Shown here piece by piece: positions 32,097 to 42,277 of a stretch of 64,000 nt of DNA. The stretch covers positions 310,001 through 374,000 of the forward strand of contig CAWFXD010000001.1 in the NCBI GenBank assembly GCA_963819695.1, written 5' to 3'. The stretch comes from DASZIT01 sp963819695. GTDB taxonomy: Bacteria; Actinomycetota; Acidimicrobiia; Acidimicrobiales; RAAP-2. Below the pieces are notes generated by a model. That model saw only the letters and a list, made by a program, of their open reading frames with translations, was not told the origin of the DNA and searched no databases. A program made the position numbers and the translations under genes. Each line of letters opens with the position of its first letter. Position 1 is the first letter of the stretch.

Positions 32097-35000
32097 ATGG
32101 CCCTCACCCAGACGCGCCCGGCCGGGGTGCTGAGCACCTTCCATCCGGCGGTGGCTCGGTGGTTCGAGCGCCAATTCCCCGCGGGTCCCTCGGAGCCCCA
32201 GGTGGAAGGCTGGCCGCGGATCCGAAGCGGGGCCGACGTGTTGATTGCCGCGCCGACCGGGTCCGGCAAGACCTTGACCGGCTTTCTGGTTGCCATCGAC
32301 GCTCTCTACCGGGCCCACGCCGCGGGTGAGGCGGTCGATGGGGCCCGGGTGGTCTATGTATCGCCGCTGAAGGCGCTGGCCGTCGACGTCCACCAGAACC
32401 TCGAGCGGCCCCTGGCCGAGATCGCCGCCATCGCCGATGAGCTGGGTCTCAGCGCCCCGAACCTGACCATTGGGGTGCGGACCGGTGACACCCCCGCCTC
32501 CGCCCGAACCGCCATGGTGGCCAAACCGCCGACCTTCCTGGTCACCACCCCCGAGAGCCTGTACCTCCTGGTCACCGCGGCCAAGAGCCGGCAGATGCTC
32601 GGATCGGTGGAGACGGTGATCGTCGACGAGATCCACGCCATGGCCCGGGACAAGCGGGGGTCGCACCTGACCCTCACCCTCGAGCGGCTCGATCACGTCA
32701 GCCTCGGGGATCGCCGTCCGCAGCGCATCGGCCTCTCCGCCACCCAACGCCCGATCGAGCGGGTGGCCGAGCTCCTGACCGGCATCGACCCTGAATCCGG
32801 CGAGTCGCAGCCAACCGCGATCGTCGACTGCGGGCACCGGCGTGACCTCCATCTCTCGGTCGAGGTGCCCGGCAGCGAGCTGGGTGCGGTGGCGTCCACC
32901 GAGCAGTTCGGCGAGGTCATCGACCAGATCGCCGAGCATGTGCGTGGCCACCGGACGACCCTGGTGTTCGTCAACACCCGGCGGATGTCGGAGCGCCTGG
33001 CCCACCTGCTGGGGGAACGGCTCGGTGCCGACGATGTGGCCGCCCACCACGGGAGCCTGTCCAAAGAGCGACGGCTGCGGGTGGAGGAGCGCCTCCGGGC
33101 CGGCGAGCTGCGGGCGCTGGTGGCCACCGCCTCACTCGAGCTCGGCATCGACATCGGGCCGGTGGAACTGGTGTGCCAGGTGGGCTCGCCCCGGAGCATC
33201 GCCACCATGCTCCAGCGCGCCGGTCGGTCCAACCACTCGCTGGCCGGGGTGCCCGAAGCCATTGTCTTTCCGCTCACCCGGGACGAGTTGGTGGAATGCG
33301 CCGCCCTCCTGGCCTCGGTGCGATGCGGAGACCTCGATGCCACGGTGATGCCGGTTGCCCCGCTGGACATCCTGGCCCAGCACGTGGTGGCGGAGGTGGC
33401 CGCCGCCGAGGAGTGGGGCGAGGACGATCTTTTCAATCTCTTCCGCCGGGCGGCTCCCTTTGCCCATCTCGAACGGAGTGACTTCGATGCGGTGGTCCGG
33501 CTGCTGTCCGAGGGCATCGAGACGGGTCGGGGACAGCGCATGTCCTACCTCCACCGGGACCGGGTCAACGGGGTGGTCCGGCCCCGCCGCGGGGCCCGGC
33601 TGGCCGCGCTGACCAGCGGCGGGGCCATCGCCGAGGTGGGCGACTACCGGGTGCTGGCCGAGCCGGGGGACACGCCGGTGGGCACGGTGAACGAGGACTT
33701 TGCCATCGAGTCGATGGTCGGCGACGTGTTTCTGCTCGGAACCCACTCGTGGCGGATACGCCGGGTGGAACAGGGGGTGGTCCGGGTCACCGACGCCGAG
33801 GGCATGCACCCCACCATCCCGTTCTGGGTCGGCGAGGCCCCGAGCCGGACCAAGGAACTCTCCCGGAGCGTCTCCGATCTGCGGGGCCGGGTGGCCGAAC
33901 TGCTCATCTCCGGGGAGGCCGACGGCAACGCTGGCGTCTCGCCGGTCGAGTCGAGGCGGGCCGCCCGTCAGCATGTGATGGATGCCACCGGGTTGGGGGA
34001 GGCGGCTGCCGCCCAGCTGGTCGACTATCTGGCCATCGCCCGGGCGGGGCTCGGGGTGGTGCCCACGCTGGATGACATCGTTTTCGAGCGGTTCTTCGAC
34101 GAGGCCGGCGGGATGCAGCTGGTGGTGCACGCTCCGTTTGGTGGTCGCATCAACAAGGCGCTGGGGCTGGCCCTCCGGAAGCGGTTCTGCGCGACGTTCG
34201 ACTTCGAGCTCCAGGCCGCGGCCAACGACGACGCGGTGGTGCTCTCCCTCGGCCCCCAACACAGCTTCGCGTTGGACAGCGTTCCCAGCTTTCTCCGATC
34301 GGCGACGCTGGAGACGGTGCTGACCCAGGCGGTGTTGACCTCGCCGCTCTTCGCCGCCCGGTGGCGATGGAATCTCAACCGGGCGCTGGCCGTGTTGCGG
34401 TTCCGGGGGGGCAAGCGGAATCCGCTCCCCATCCAGAGGATGGAGTCGGACGATCTGATGGCCGCGGTGTTCCCCGCCCTGGCCGCCTGTCAGGAGAACG
34501 TCGCCCCCGGCCCGGTGGTGGTTCCCGATCACGTGCTGGTGCGCCAGACGATGGACGATTGCCTTCACGAGGCGATGGACCTCGACGGGCTGGCCGAGGC
34601 GGTTCGCGCCATGGAGCAGGGGTCGGTCCGCCTCCACTTCGTCGACTCGGTCGAACCGTCGGTGCTGGCTCACGAGATCCTCAACGGCAAGCCCTTCACC
34701 TTCCTGGACGACGCCCCGCTGGAGGAGCGCCGGACCCGCGCCGTGCAGCTCCGGCGGGGGCTACCGCTGGAGCAGGCCGAGCTGGGTCGCCTCGATGCCG
34801 ACGCAGTCGACCGGATCCGGGGCGAGGCGGCACCGGACGTGCGGGACCCCGAGGAGCTCCACGACCTGCTGCTGTCCTACGTCATCACCCGGCCGGTCAC
34901 GGAGTGGCAGCCGATGTTCGACGCGCTGGCGGCGTCGGGTCGGGCCATGGAGATCGGTCCGCCTGACTCGGAAGCCGGCGGGTTGTGGTGCGTGCTGGAG

Positions 35001-36488
35001 CGGCGACCATGGGTCGAAGCCCTGGTGCCCGGTGGTCGGTTCCGTCCGGATCTGCCGCTCCCGCCGGTCCTGGTGTCCGAAGGCACCGATCGGGAGATCG
35101 AGCCCGACGCCGCGGTGGCCACCGCGGTGCGGGGCCATCTGGACGTCACCGGGCCCGTCACCGTCTCGGAGCTGGCCGGGCGCCTCGGGCTCCCGGAATC
35201 CCGGGTTCGGGTCGGCCTCGCCCGGGCCGAGGGCGAAGGATTCGCCCTTCGGGGACGCTTCGACCCGGCGCTGACCGACGAGGAGCAGTGGTGCGCCCGG
35301 AGGCTGCTGGCCCGGATCCACGCCTCCACCCATGCCCGCCTCCGCCGGGAGATCGAGCCGGTGAGCCCCCAGGAATTCATGCGCTTTCAGCTCGAGTGGC
35401 AGCACGTCGCCCCCGGCACCCAGGTGGAGGGACGTGCCGGCGTCCTGTCCATCGTCGACCAGCTCCAAGGCTTCGAGTTGGCCGCCGGGGCGTGGGAGGA
35501 GTCGGTGCTTCCGGCCCGGGTCACCCAGTACCAGGGCCAATGGCTGCAGGACCTGTGCCTCTCCGGGGACGTGGCCTGGGGACGCTTGTCGGTGCGGCCG
35601 TCGGCGGAGGGCGATGCACCGGGCCGGGGTGCGTCGACCCCGTCGCGTGCGACGCCGATCACCTTCACCGTGCGGGACGACCTGCCGTGGCTGATGCAAG
35701 CCATCCGGGGAAATGGGGTACCGACCGATCCGGTCCATGGAGCCGCGCACGATGTCCTCCAAGTTCTGCGATCCCATGGCGCGTTGTTCCACTCGGAGTT
35801 GCGGGCGATGAGCGGTCGGCTGCCAGTTGAGGTGGAGGAGGGTCTGTGGGATCTGGTGGCCCGGGGTCTCGTCACCTCCGATGGGTTTCAGGCGGTGCGC
35901 TCGCTGTGGTCGGCGCGCGAGACGTGGCGACGGCGGCACCGGAGCGACGCCCGCAGTCGCCTGGGGAGCCAGCGGGCGCAGACCCTCCGAGCCGGCGGGG
36001 AAGGTCGTTGGGCCCTCCTGCCCGGGATCAGTGTGGCTGACGGCGATGCACGGTCCGGGATCGAAATGGATCCGGACGGCTTGGCCGAGAATGTCGCCGC
36101 CCAACTGCTCACCCGTTGGGGAGTGGTGTTCTGGGACCTCACCGCACGCGAATCCCTGGCGGTTCCATGGCGAGAGGTCATGTGGGCGCTGCGCCGGTTC
36201 GAGGCCCGGGGGCTGGTGCGCGGCGGCCGCTTCGTCACCGGTTTCTCCGGCGAGCAGTACGCGCTCCCCGAGGCCGTCGACCATCTGCGCCGGGTCCGGC
36301 GCGCCGGGCACACTGGTGAGGTTGTCCGCGTGAACGCCGCCGACCCGCTCAACCTGATCGGCACCGTGGTTGCCGGCGATCGGGTCCCGGCGGTCCGGAA
36401 CCGGTGGGTCGCCTACCGCGACGGAGCGCCGATCCAAGAGGACGCGGGCGCCGATGAAGCTCGGACCCTGACCGCCTTGGTTACCTGA
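32097..36488 (+). CDS. lhr: Lhr-type ATP-dependent DNA helicase
   Basis: 1463 residues, the size of actinobacterial Lhr. Superfamily 2 motifs are in the first third: motif I 'IAAPTGSGKTLTGF', Ia 'VVYVSPLKALAVDVHQNL', II 'VIVDEIHAM' (DEIH), III 'RIGLSATQRP', IV 'TLVFVNTRRMSERLAHLL', V 'VATASLELGIDIGPVELVCQVG' and VI 'ATMLQRAGRSNHS'. A winged helix and Lhr core domain follow, then a long C-terminal region. Mycobacterial Lhr is a 3'-5' ssDNA translocase and RNA:DNA helicase induced by DNA damage. ATG 32097 lies close to the family start. It adds to the repair genes at 24-31 kb. Confidence 0.95.
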   Translation: MALTQTRPAGVLSTFHPAVARWFERQFPAGPSEPQVEGWPRIRSGADVLIAAPTGSGKTLTGFLVAIDALYRAHAAGEAVDGARVVYVSPLKALAVDVHQNLERPLAEIAAIADELGLSAPNLTIGVRTGDTPASARTAMVAKPPTFLVTTPESLYLLVTAAKSRQMLGSVETVIVDEIHAMARDKRGSHLTLTLERLDHVSLGDRRPQRIGLSATQRPIERVAELLTGIDPESGESQPTAIVDCGHRRDLHLSVEVPGSELGAVASTEQFGEVIDQIAEHVRGHRTTLVFVNTRRMSERLAHLLGERLGADDVAAHHGSLSKERRLRVEERLRAGELRALVATASLELGIDIGPVELVCQVGSPRSIATMLQRAGRSNHSLAGVPEAIVFPLTRDELVECAALLASVRCGDLDATVMPVAPLDILAQHVVAEVAAAEEWGEDDLFNLFRRAAPFAHLERSDFDAVVRLLSEGIETGRGQRMSYLHRDRVNGVVRPRRGARLAALTSGGAIAEVGDYRVLAEPGDTPVGTVNEDFAIESMVGDVFLLGTHSWRIRRVEQGVVRVTDAEGMHPTIPFWVGEAPSRTKELSRSVSDLRGRVAELLISGEADGNAGVSPVESRRAARQHVMDATGLGEAAAAQLVDYLAIARAGLGVVPTLDDIVFERFFDEAGGMQLVVHAPFGGRINKALGLALRKRFCATFDFELQAAANDDAVVLSLGPQHSFALDSVPSFLRSATLETVLTQAVLTSPLFAARWRWNLNRALAVLRFRGGKRNPLPIQRMESDDLMAAVFPALAACQENVAPGPVVVPDHVLVRQTMDDCLHEAMDLDGLAEAVRAMEQGSVRLHFVDSVEPSVLAHEILNGKPFTFLDDAPLEERRTRAVQLRRGLPLEQAELGRLDADAVDRIRGEAAPDVRDPEELHDLLLSYVITRPVTEWQPMFDALAASGRAMEIGPPDSEAGGLWCVLERRPWVEALVPGGRFRPDLPLPPVLVSEGTDREIEPDAAVATAVRGHLDVTGPVTVSELAGRLGLPESRVRVGLARAEGEGFALRGRFDPALTDEEQWCARRLLARIHASTHARLRREIEPVSPQEFMRFQLEWQHVAPGTQVEGRAGVLSIVDQLQGFELAAGAWEESVLPARVTQYQGQWLQDLCLSGDVAWGRLSVRPSAEGDAPGRGASTPSRATPITFTVRDDLPWLMQAIRGNGVPTDPVHGAAHDVLQVLRSHGALFHSELRAMSGRLPVEVEEGLWDLVARGLVTSDGFQAVRSLWSARETWRRRHRSDARSRLGSQRAQTLRAGGEGRWALLPGISVADGDARSGIEMDPDGLAENVAAQLLTRWGVVFWDLTARESLAVPWREVMWALRRFEARGLVRGGRFVTGFSGEQYALPEAVDHLRRVRRAGHTGEVVRVNAADPLNLIGTVVAGDRVPAVRNRWVAYRDGAPIQEDAGADEARTLTALVT

Positions 36489-36806
36489 CTCTCCGGGTTC
36501 CTCTGCCGCCGCCCGGAAAGGCTCGGGCACGGTGGCGGGTTACGTCGCCGCCGCCGGGTTCTTTCGGAGTAGCACTCAGAACGGCGGGCTCGCCGAGGTC
36601 GAAACTGAGTCCGGGCGGCCTGATGACCGCCCTCCGCCAGGTGGGGCACGGGCGCGCTCCAACCAAGACGGAACGGGCTCGGCGGCACAGGATCAGAAGA
36701 TTCAGAAGTGATGCATTGCCACTCAGATCAACCCCACTCCTGGGTCGGGCGGCTTCGGCGAACGGGCTCGCATCTTCACTCGAGGCCGGCACTGTACGCT
36801 GCCGCG
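36489..36806. other. 318-bp intergenic stretch
   Basis: I see no gene. CCGGG/CCCGG (about 36497-36521) could form a weak hairpin after lhr. The promoter of the flavoprotein gene should lie near the right end, but no convincing elements stand out. Confidence 0.4.
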
Positions 36807-38327
36807 ATGTCACCGGACGGGGCGATTGATCGTCGCCAATTCCTCAAATCCGCCGCTGTGGTGGCGGGGGCGGCGGTCACCGGTGCAACGACGGCCGGCT
36901 GCTCGAGCACATTGGCCGTCCCATCCCCGGCGAAGGCAGACATCTGGCAGGAGTTGGGTCGGCACCTGAGGGTTCCGCCGCTCCGGCCTGGTGATCCCCG
37001 TTTTCGGGCAGTGGCCCGGCCGTACAACGCCCGATATGCCGACGTCCTGCCCCAGGGGATCGCGGTATGTCAGGTGCACGACGACGTCAGCCAATGCATC
37101 CTCTGGGCGCGCAGTCATCACGTCCCGTTCGCGGTGCGTTCCGGGGGCCACAGCTACGGCGGGTTCTCGGCGACGTCGGGGCTGCTGATCAGTTTGAAGG
37201 AAATGAACAGCGTGAACGTGGATGCTGCCAACGGCACTGTCCGGCTGGGAAGCGGTGTCCAGAACCGGGATCTGACCGGCTTATTGCCCAGCCACGGGCT
37301 CATGGTTCCGACTGGGCGCTGCCCGACCGTTGGCATCGGTGGGTTCATGCTCGGCGGCGGCTTCGGCTTCAACTCCCGTTATCTCGGCCTCGGGGTAGAC
37401 AAGTTGGTAAGCACCACGATGGTCGATGCCGACGGGAGACTGGTGGTCGCCGACGCCGATACCAACAGCGATCTGTTCTGGGCCCTCAGAGGTGGCGGTG
37501 GCGGGAACTTCGGGGTGAACCTCGACTACACCGTCGCCACCACGCCGGTTGGAGCACTGTCGGTGTACAAGCTCGGCTGGGCTTGGGATCAGGCTCCCGT
37601 CGTGATGACAGCTTTTGACCAGCTCATGGCCGGGGCTCCCGACGGGCTCTCGGCTCGGATCGGCCTCGACGTGACGGGCACCAAACCTCCCGCCATTGAT
37701 CGCAACGCGCTGTCGGTGAGTGCACTCGGGCAGTGGTTCGGCACACCCGAGGAGCTCGAGTCCCTCCTGGCTCCCGTCTTCGCGGCCGCCCCACCGACCA
37801 CCAAGGTGATCGATTCCCTCCCTTACGAGAAGGCGCTCGAGTTCTTCGCGTCCAACGTCCCTACCGGCTCGTTTACGGAGAAGTCGTCCTACGTCGGACC
37901 TTCCGGCTTTGACGCTTCCTGCGTCGAGACGGCCATGAGCTGGGTAGAGCGTTGGCCGGGAAGCGCCAATAGCTCGGCGGTGGGCTTCACGCTGTTCGCT
38001 TGGGGGGGTGCAATGAACCGTCCGGCTGCTATCGACACCGCGTTCGTGCACCGGGACGCCTCATGGTTGGCGGTGGTCGGGAGTTCCTGGAGCAATTCGG
38101 ATCCTCCGGAAGTCGTCGACGCCAATTTGACCTACGCCAACGATTTTCACCAGGCGCTCTCGCCTTTCGTCACCGATCAGGCGTACCAAAACTTCATCGA
38201 CCCATCCCTGCCCAACTGGCAGACCGCCTATTACGGGGAGAATCTCCCCCGCCTGATGCAGTCCAAGCTCGACTGGGATCCGGACAACGCCTTCACCTTT
38301 GCCCAATCCGTTCCGGTTGGAGCCTGA
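36807..38327 (+). CDS. secreted berberine-bridge-type FAD oxidoreductase, Tat lipoprotein
   Basis: 506 residues from ATG 36807. The leader 'DRRQFLKSAAVVAGAAVTGATTAGC' combines a twin-arginine motif with a lipobox cysteine at residue 32, predicting Tat export and lipid anchoring. The FAD domain has 'FAVRSGGHSYGGFS' (H115) and 'GRCPTVGIGGFMLGGGFGF' (C172), the two residues that attach FAD bicovalently in this family. The BBE motif sits at the C-terminus ('NWQTAYYGENLPRLMQSKLDWDPDNAFTFAQS'). Members oxidise sugars, alkaloids or other alcohols; the substrate is unknown. Confidence 0.9.
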   Translation: MSPDGAIDRRQFLKSAAVVAGAAVTGATTAGCSSTLAVPSPAKADIWQELGRHLRVPPLRPGDPRFRAVARPYNARYADVLPQGIAVCQVHDDVSQCILWARSHHVPFAVRSGGHSYGGFSATSGLLISLKEMNSVNVDAANGTVRLGSGVQNRDLTGLLPSHGLMVPTGRCPTVGIGGFMLGGGFGFNSRYLGLGVDKLVSTTMVDADGRLVVADADTNSDLFWALRGGGGGNFGVNLDYTVATTPVGALSVYKLGWAWDQAPVVMTAFDQLMAGAPDGLSARIGLDVTGTKPPAIDRNALSVSALGQWFGTPEELESLLAPVFAAAPPTTKVIDSLPYEKALEFFASNVPTGSFTEKSSYVGPSGFDASCVETAMSWVERWPGSANSSAVGFTLFAWGGAMNRPAAIDTAFVHRDASWLAVVGSSWSNSDPPEVVDANLTYANDFHQALSPFVTDQAYQNFIDPSLPNWQTAYYGENLPRLMQSKLDWDPDNAFTFAQSVPVGA

Positions 38328-38421
38328 ACAGGACGCATCCTCCGCCAGAGCTGACTCAGCATGGCGGGGGGCGGACCTGTGGTGATTTGGAACTCCAAGG
38401 TAGCCGCGGCATGCTGCCCCG

Positions 38422-39219
38422 ATGACTGAGGGCACCGCGACGTCGGGACTTCCGGCCCGGCGGGCCCTCCGGGTTCCGGAGGTCACTGCCTACTTCTGGG
38501 TCATCAAAGGCCTGTCGACAGCCTTGGGGGAGTCGACGTCGGACTATTTGGTTCACGCCATGAGCCCGGTCGCGGCAGTGGCACTTGGGTTTCTCGGCTT
38601 TTTGCTCGCGCTGGGTCTGCAGTTCAGGATGCGTCGGTACGTGGCCTGGACCTACTGGTTCGCGGTCGTCATGGTCGGCGTGTTCGGAACCATGTGCGCC
38701 GATGTACTCCACGTTGGATTCAACGTGCCTTACGCCGCGTCGGCTCCATTTTTCGCTGTCGTACTCGTCGCGGTGTTCGTGTCTTGGCAGAAGTACGAGA
38801 AGACGCTCTCGATCCACAGCATCGATACCCCGCGGCGAGAGCTGTTCTATTGGGCGGCCGTGGTCGCCACCTTCGCCCTGGGCACCGCGGTCGGGGATCT
38901 GACGGCCATTACCTTCCATCTGGGCTACGGCTACTCGATGGTCCTCTTCGCCGGGGTGATCGCCATCCCTGCGGTGGGGTTCTGGCGCTTCAACTGGAAC
39001 CCGACCTTCTCGTTTTGGTTCGCGTACGTCATCACCCGTCCGCTGGGTGCGTCATTCGCCGACTGGGCGGGCAAGCCGACCATTCTGGGCGGTATGGGGT
39101 GGGGCGATGGACGGGTGAGCTTGGTGTTACTGGCTGTCATCGTCTGCTTGGTGGCGTACCTGGCCACTACCAAGAAGGATCTTCAGAAGCACTGGGCGGA
39201 CACACACAATCGGGTGTGA
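38422..39219 (+). CDS. COG4705-type integral membrane protein
   Basis: 265 residues with about seven to eight hydrophobic helices. Repeated signatures of this family are seen: 'YFWVIKGLSTALGESTSDYLVH', 'GTAVGDLTA' and 'YVITRPLGASFADWAGKP', spaced as internal repeats with conserved acidic residues inside membrane segments. Such buried charges hint at metal or cation transport, but no function is established. ATG 38422 is used. Confidence 0.82.
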   Translation: MTEGTATSGLPARRALRVPEVTAYFWVIKGLSTALGESTSDYLVHAMSPVAAVALGFLGFLLALGLQFRMRRYVAWTYWFAVVMVGVFGTMCADVLHVGFNVPYAASAPFFAVVLVAVFVSWQKYEKTLSIHSIDTPRRELFYWAAVVATFALGTAVGDLTAITFHLGYGYSMVLFAGVIAIPAVGFWRFNWNPTFSFWFAYVITRPLGASFADWAGKPTILGGMGWGDGRVSLVLLAVIVCLVAYLATTKKDLQKHWADTHNRV

Positions 39220-39340
39220 ATCGACACCTGGGCTGGAACCGGGGGCTGGGTCAGCCGGCACCGTGGGGTGGAGGACGATCAACCCCAGGATCCACCCCCG
39301 GGTTGACGCTACCGAAGGCGGAAATCGGGACACTGGATCC

Positions 39341-39919
39341 ATGTCCACTACTGATTACATCGTCAACGGCCTTCTCATCGCGCTGGTCATCCGCCAGATC
39401 CACGGCCGGAAACTCACCGCCTTCGGCCTCATCTGGCCGGTCGGGGTCGTGGTCTGGGCCGGCTACTCGTACCTGCACGGCATCCCCACCGCCGGCAACG
39501 ACCTATTGCTGATTATGACCGGGATCTCGGTGGGAGCCACCCTCGGAATCCTTTGTGGTGCGTTCACCCATCTGCACCTGCAGGCCGACGGAAGCTTCCT
39601 GGCCAAGGCCGGCTTCGCCGCCGCCGCCCTGTGGATCGTCGGGGTCGGTTCCCGCCTGGCCTTCGAGCTGTACGCCACCCATGGTGGATCGCCAACCATC
39701 GCCCACTTCAGTGCCACCCACCGCATCACCTCGGCCGAGGCTTGGACGGCGGCGCTCATCCTCATGGCGTTCGCCGAAGTCCTCAGTCGGACCGGGGTGC
39801 TGGCCTGGAGGGCTCGTTCGTCGCTGATCCAGACCGGACCCGTCCACGACTTCGCTGAGACTCCCCACCCACCGCTAGTGAAGTCGGGCATCATGGGTGC
39901 GAGTGACCGACCCCGCTGA
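39341..39919 (+). CDS. hypothetical membrane protein upstream of a two-component system
   Basis: 192 residues, four or five hydrophobic segments ('DYIVNGLLIALVIRQIHG', 'LIWPVGVVVWAGYSYL', 'LLLIMTGISVGATLGILCGAF', 'AGFAAAALWIVGVGSRLAF', 'AWTAALILMAFAEVL') and a hydrophilic tail. The pattern resembles CcdC/DUF1453-type proteins, without certainty. Its end overlaps the histidine kinase gene by 23 bp, so it is probably cotranscribed and may be a sensor or a partner of the kinase. Confidence 0.75.
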   Translation: MSTTDYIVNGLLIALVIRQIHGRKLTAFGLIWPVGVVVWAGYSYLHGIPTAGNDLLLIMTGISVGATLGILCGAFTHLHLQADGSFLAKAGFAAAALWIVGVGSRLAFELYATHGGSPTIAHFSATHRITSAEAWTAALILMAFAEVLSRTGVLAWRARSSLIQTGPVHDFAETPHPPLVKSGIMGASDRPR

Positions 39920-41036
39920 CACCCCGCTGGTCCTGGGGGACCCCCCGCTGCGCAATGCGCTGCGCATCGCCGGCCTCATTGCCCTGGTGGCGACGGTGGT
40001 GCCCGAGGCTCACCTTGGGGTGAAGGGAACCCAGCTCGAACGGCTGGTGCTGATGATGGTGGTGGTGATCGCCTGGATCGCCTGGCTGATAGCCCGGGCG
40101 GCGGACCGCAACCTCGAGACCTGGGTCGCGCTGGTCTTCCTGGGGGCGGCCGGCGGGGCCCTGGCCCCGATCGCTCCGGCCGCCATCGCCTTCTCGGCCG
40201 TCGCCGGCGTGGGAGTCGCGATGGCTTTCGACCTGCCGGTGGCGGTGATGTTCGGGGCAGCCGGTCCGGCCGCCCATCTGGTGGCGGCGGCCGCCTACGG
40301 GCACTCGTTCATCCCGGTGGCCGGGAGCGCCGCGGCTGCCCTGGGCGGTCTGGTCATCGGGACCAGCCGGCGACAGGTCCTCGAGCAGGCCGACCAGCGG
40401 GCTCAGGTCGCGGTGGAACGGGCGCGGGCCTCGGTGGAACACGAACGGGCCGAACTACTGGCCGAGCGCAACCGACTGGCCCGGGAGATCCACGATGTCC
40501 TGGCCCACACGCTCGGGGCGCTTTCCGTTCAACTGGAGGCCCTCAACTCGGGGATCGGGACCGGGGACGACGAGCAGCTCCACGAAGGGCTGCGCCAGAC
40601 CCGGCGGCTGGTCACCGAAGGTCTCCGCGAAGCCCGCCGGGCGGTCACCGCCCTTCGGGACGATGCCGCGCCGCTTCCCGAGCAACTGAAGGAACTCTGC
40701 GCCGAGAGCGGAGCTGAGTTGAACGTCGCTGGCTCCCACCGGGCATTGACCCCGCACGTCGCACTCGCCCTCTACCGGATCGCCCAGGAAGCCCTCACCA
40801 ACGCCGCCAAGCACGCACCGGGTGCGCCAGTTTCGGTCGGGTTGGTGTTTTCGCCCGGCGCCGTGCGCATCGCCATTGTCAATGCCGAGGCCACCGGGCT
40901 GCCACGCGCCGACGCGGCCGACAGTGGCGGCTATGGGCTCCAGGGCATGCGCGAGCGGGTGCTGCTCCTCGGCGGCGTGTTCGACGCCGGCCCTCGGGAA
41001 CCAGGATGGCGTGTCGAGGCGAAGTTACCGGCATGA
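39897..41036 (+). CDS. NarL-type sensor histidine kinase
   Basis: 379 residues. The N-terminal half has about five membrane helices. A HisKA_3 dimerisation domain then carries the phospho-acceptor H199 in 'RLAREIHDVLAHTLGALSVQLE'. An HATPase domain follows with the N-box 'LYRIAQEALTNAAKHA' and G-box 'GGYGLQGMRERV'. GTG 39897 or GTG 39903 starts it. Its stop overlaps the response regulator start (ATGA), a typical coupled pair. The stimulus is unknown. Confidence 0.93.
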   Translation: MRVTDPADTPLVLGDPPLRNALRIAGLIALVATVVPEAHLGVKGTQLERLVLMMVVVIAWIAWLIARAADRNLETWVALVFLGAAGGALAPIAPAAIAFSAVAGVGVAMAFDLPVAVMFGAAGPAAHLVAAAAYGHSFIPVAGSAAAALGGLVIGTSRRQVLEQADQRAQVAVERARASVEHERAELLAERNRLAREIHDVLAHTLGALSVQLEALNSGIGTGDDEQLHEGLRQTRRLVTEGLREARRAVTALRDDAAPLPEQLKELCAESGAELNVAGSHRALTPHVALALYRIAQEALTNAAKHAPGAPVSVGLVFSPGAVRIAIVNAEATGLPRADAADSGGYGLQGMRERVLLLGGVFDAGPREPGWRVEAKLPA

Positions 41037-41668
41037 AGGTCGTGATCGCCGACGACCAGCGGGTCGTGCGTGAGGGTCTGTCCACCATCGTGAGCAGCTT
41101 GCCGGACTTCGATGTGGTGGGGCTGGCCGCCAACGGCGCCGAGGCTCTGGACCTGGTCGACCGCCACCAGCCCGACGTGGTGCTGATGGACCTGCGCATG
41201 CCCGAAATGGACGGGATCGAGGCAACCGCCTCCATCCAGACACGGTTCCCCGGCACCCGGGTGGTGGTGCTGACGACCTACGCCGATGACGAGTCGGTTC
41301 TGGCGGCACTCTCCGCCGGCGCACTTGGCTACCTGACCAAGGACGCTGGTCGCGACGACATCCGGCGGGCCCTCGAGGCGGCCGCGGCCGGCCAGGCGGT
41401 GCTCGACCCCGACGTACAGGCCCGTCTGGTGCGGGCCGCCCACCTGAGACCGGGGAGGCCGGAAACCCTGCCCGACGGCCTCACCGACCGCGAGGGCGAG
41501 GTGTTGGCGCTCATCGCCGAGGGTCTCTCCAACGCCGAGATCGCCGCCCGGCTGTTCGTCGGGGAGTCCACCGTCAAGACGCACATCAACCGGATCTTCA
41601 CCAAGACCCGGAGCCGGGACCGCAGCCAGGCCGCCGCCTACGCCCACCGCCACGGACTGGCGCCGTAG
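41033..41668 (+). CDS. NarL/FixJ-family response regulator
   Basis: 211 residues from ATG 41033. The receiver domain has acidic pair D7/D8, phosphorylation site D53 in 'VVLMDLRMPEMDG', the Thr of 'VVVLTTYADDE' and the Lys of 'LTKDAG'. The C-terminal LuxR helix-turn-helix is 'LTDREGEVLALIAEGLSNAEIAARLFVGESTVKTHINRIFTK'. It is the cognate partner of the overlapping histidine kinase. Targets are unknown. Confidence 0.95.
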   Translation: MKVVIADDQRVVREGLSTIVSSLPDFDVVGLAANGAEALDLVDRHQPDVVLMDLRMPEMDGIEATASIQTRFPGTRVVVLTTYADDESVLAALSAGALGYLTKDAGRDDIRRALEAAAAGQAVLDPDVQARLVRAAHLRPGRPETLPDGLTDREGEVLALIAEGLSNAEIAARLFVGESTVKTHINRIFTKTRSRDRSQAAAYAHRHGLAP

Positions 41669-41701
41669 GTCGACAGGCGCAGAGGATTTCCCTCCGGGGC
41701 T

Positions 41702-42277
41702 TCAAACCGACGGAGCCCGGGTGGACGCCACCGCCACCGGGACCACGAACCGCTCGAGCATCCGCCGCTCATCGGGCTGGTCGGTGCCGGGCATCGCCAG
41801 CAGCGAGAGCATGATCCGCACCACCCAACGGGCCCGATCCCGATGGTCAGGGCCGGTGGGGTCGCCGACCAGGGTTCCGGCCATGGATTCGATCACATAA
41901 GAGGACCCGGCCATGTCGGTGGCGATGCTGCTCCCGCCCGGGGTGAACCAGGCAGCCAGGGTCGGGCTGGCCCGGACCCCGGCGAGGGCCCGGAGGCAGG
42001 CTTCGACAAATCGGTCGGCCGGATCGTCGATGTGGCCGACGGCGGCGGCCACCGCGGCCCCGAGCCGGCGCGCCTCGCGGTGCACGAAGGCCAGGCGCAG
42101 GGCTTGGCGATCGTCGAAGTAGCGGTAGATGGTGGGGCGGGAGCAGCCCGCCTCCCGGGCGATGTCGGCAATCGACGTATTTGCGACTCCCTGCGACGCA
42201 AAGCACCGACCGGAGGCGTCGAGGATGCGCTCGGCGGCCACCGCGGCCTGGTCGCCGACCAACCAGTTGGACGCCAT
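41702..42277 (-). CDS. TetR-family transcriptional regulator
   Basis: 191 residues from ATG 42277, which overlaps the P450 stop (TGATG), so the two are translationally coupled. The helix-turn-helix is 'VANTSIADIAREAGCSRPTIYRYFDDRQALRLAFV'. The C-terminal domain is unassigned. Being distal in the P450 operon, it probably autoregulates through the palindrome at 43520-43538. Confidence 0.9.
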   Translation of the reverse strand: MASNWLVGDQAAVAAERILDASGRCFASQGVANTSIADIAREAGCSRPTIYRYFDDRQALRLAFVHREARRLGAAVAAAVGHIDDPADRFVEACLRALAGVRASPTLAAWFTPGGSSIATDMAGSSYVIESMAGTLVGDPTGPDHRDRARWVVRIMLSLLAMPGTDQPDERRMLERFVVPVAVASTRAPSV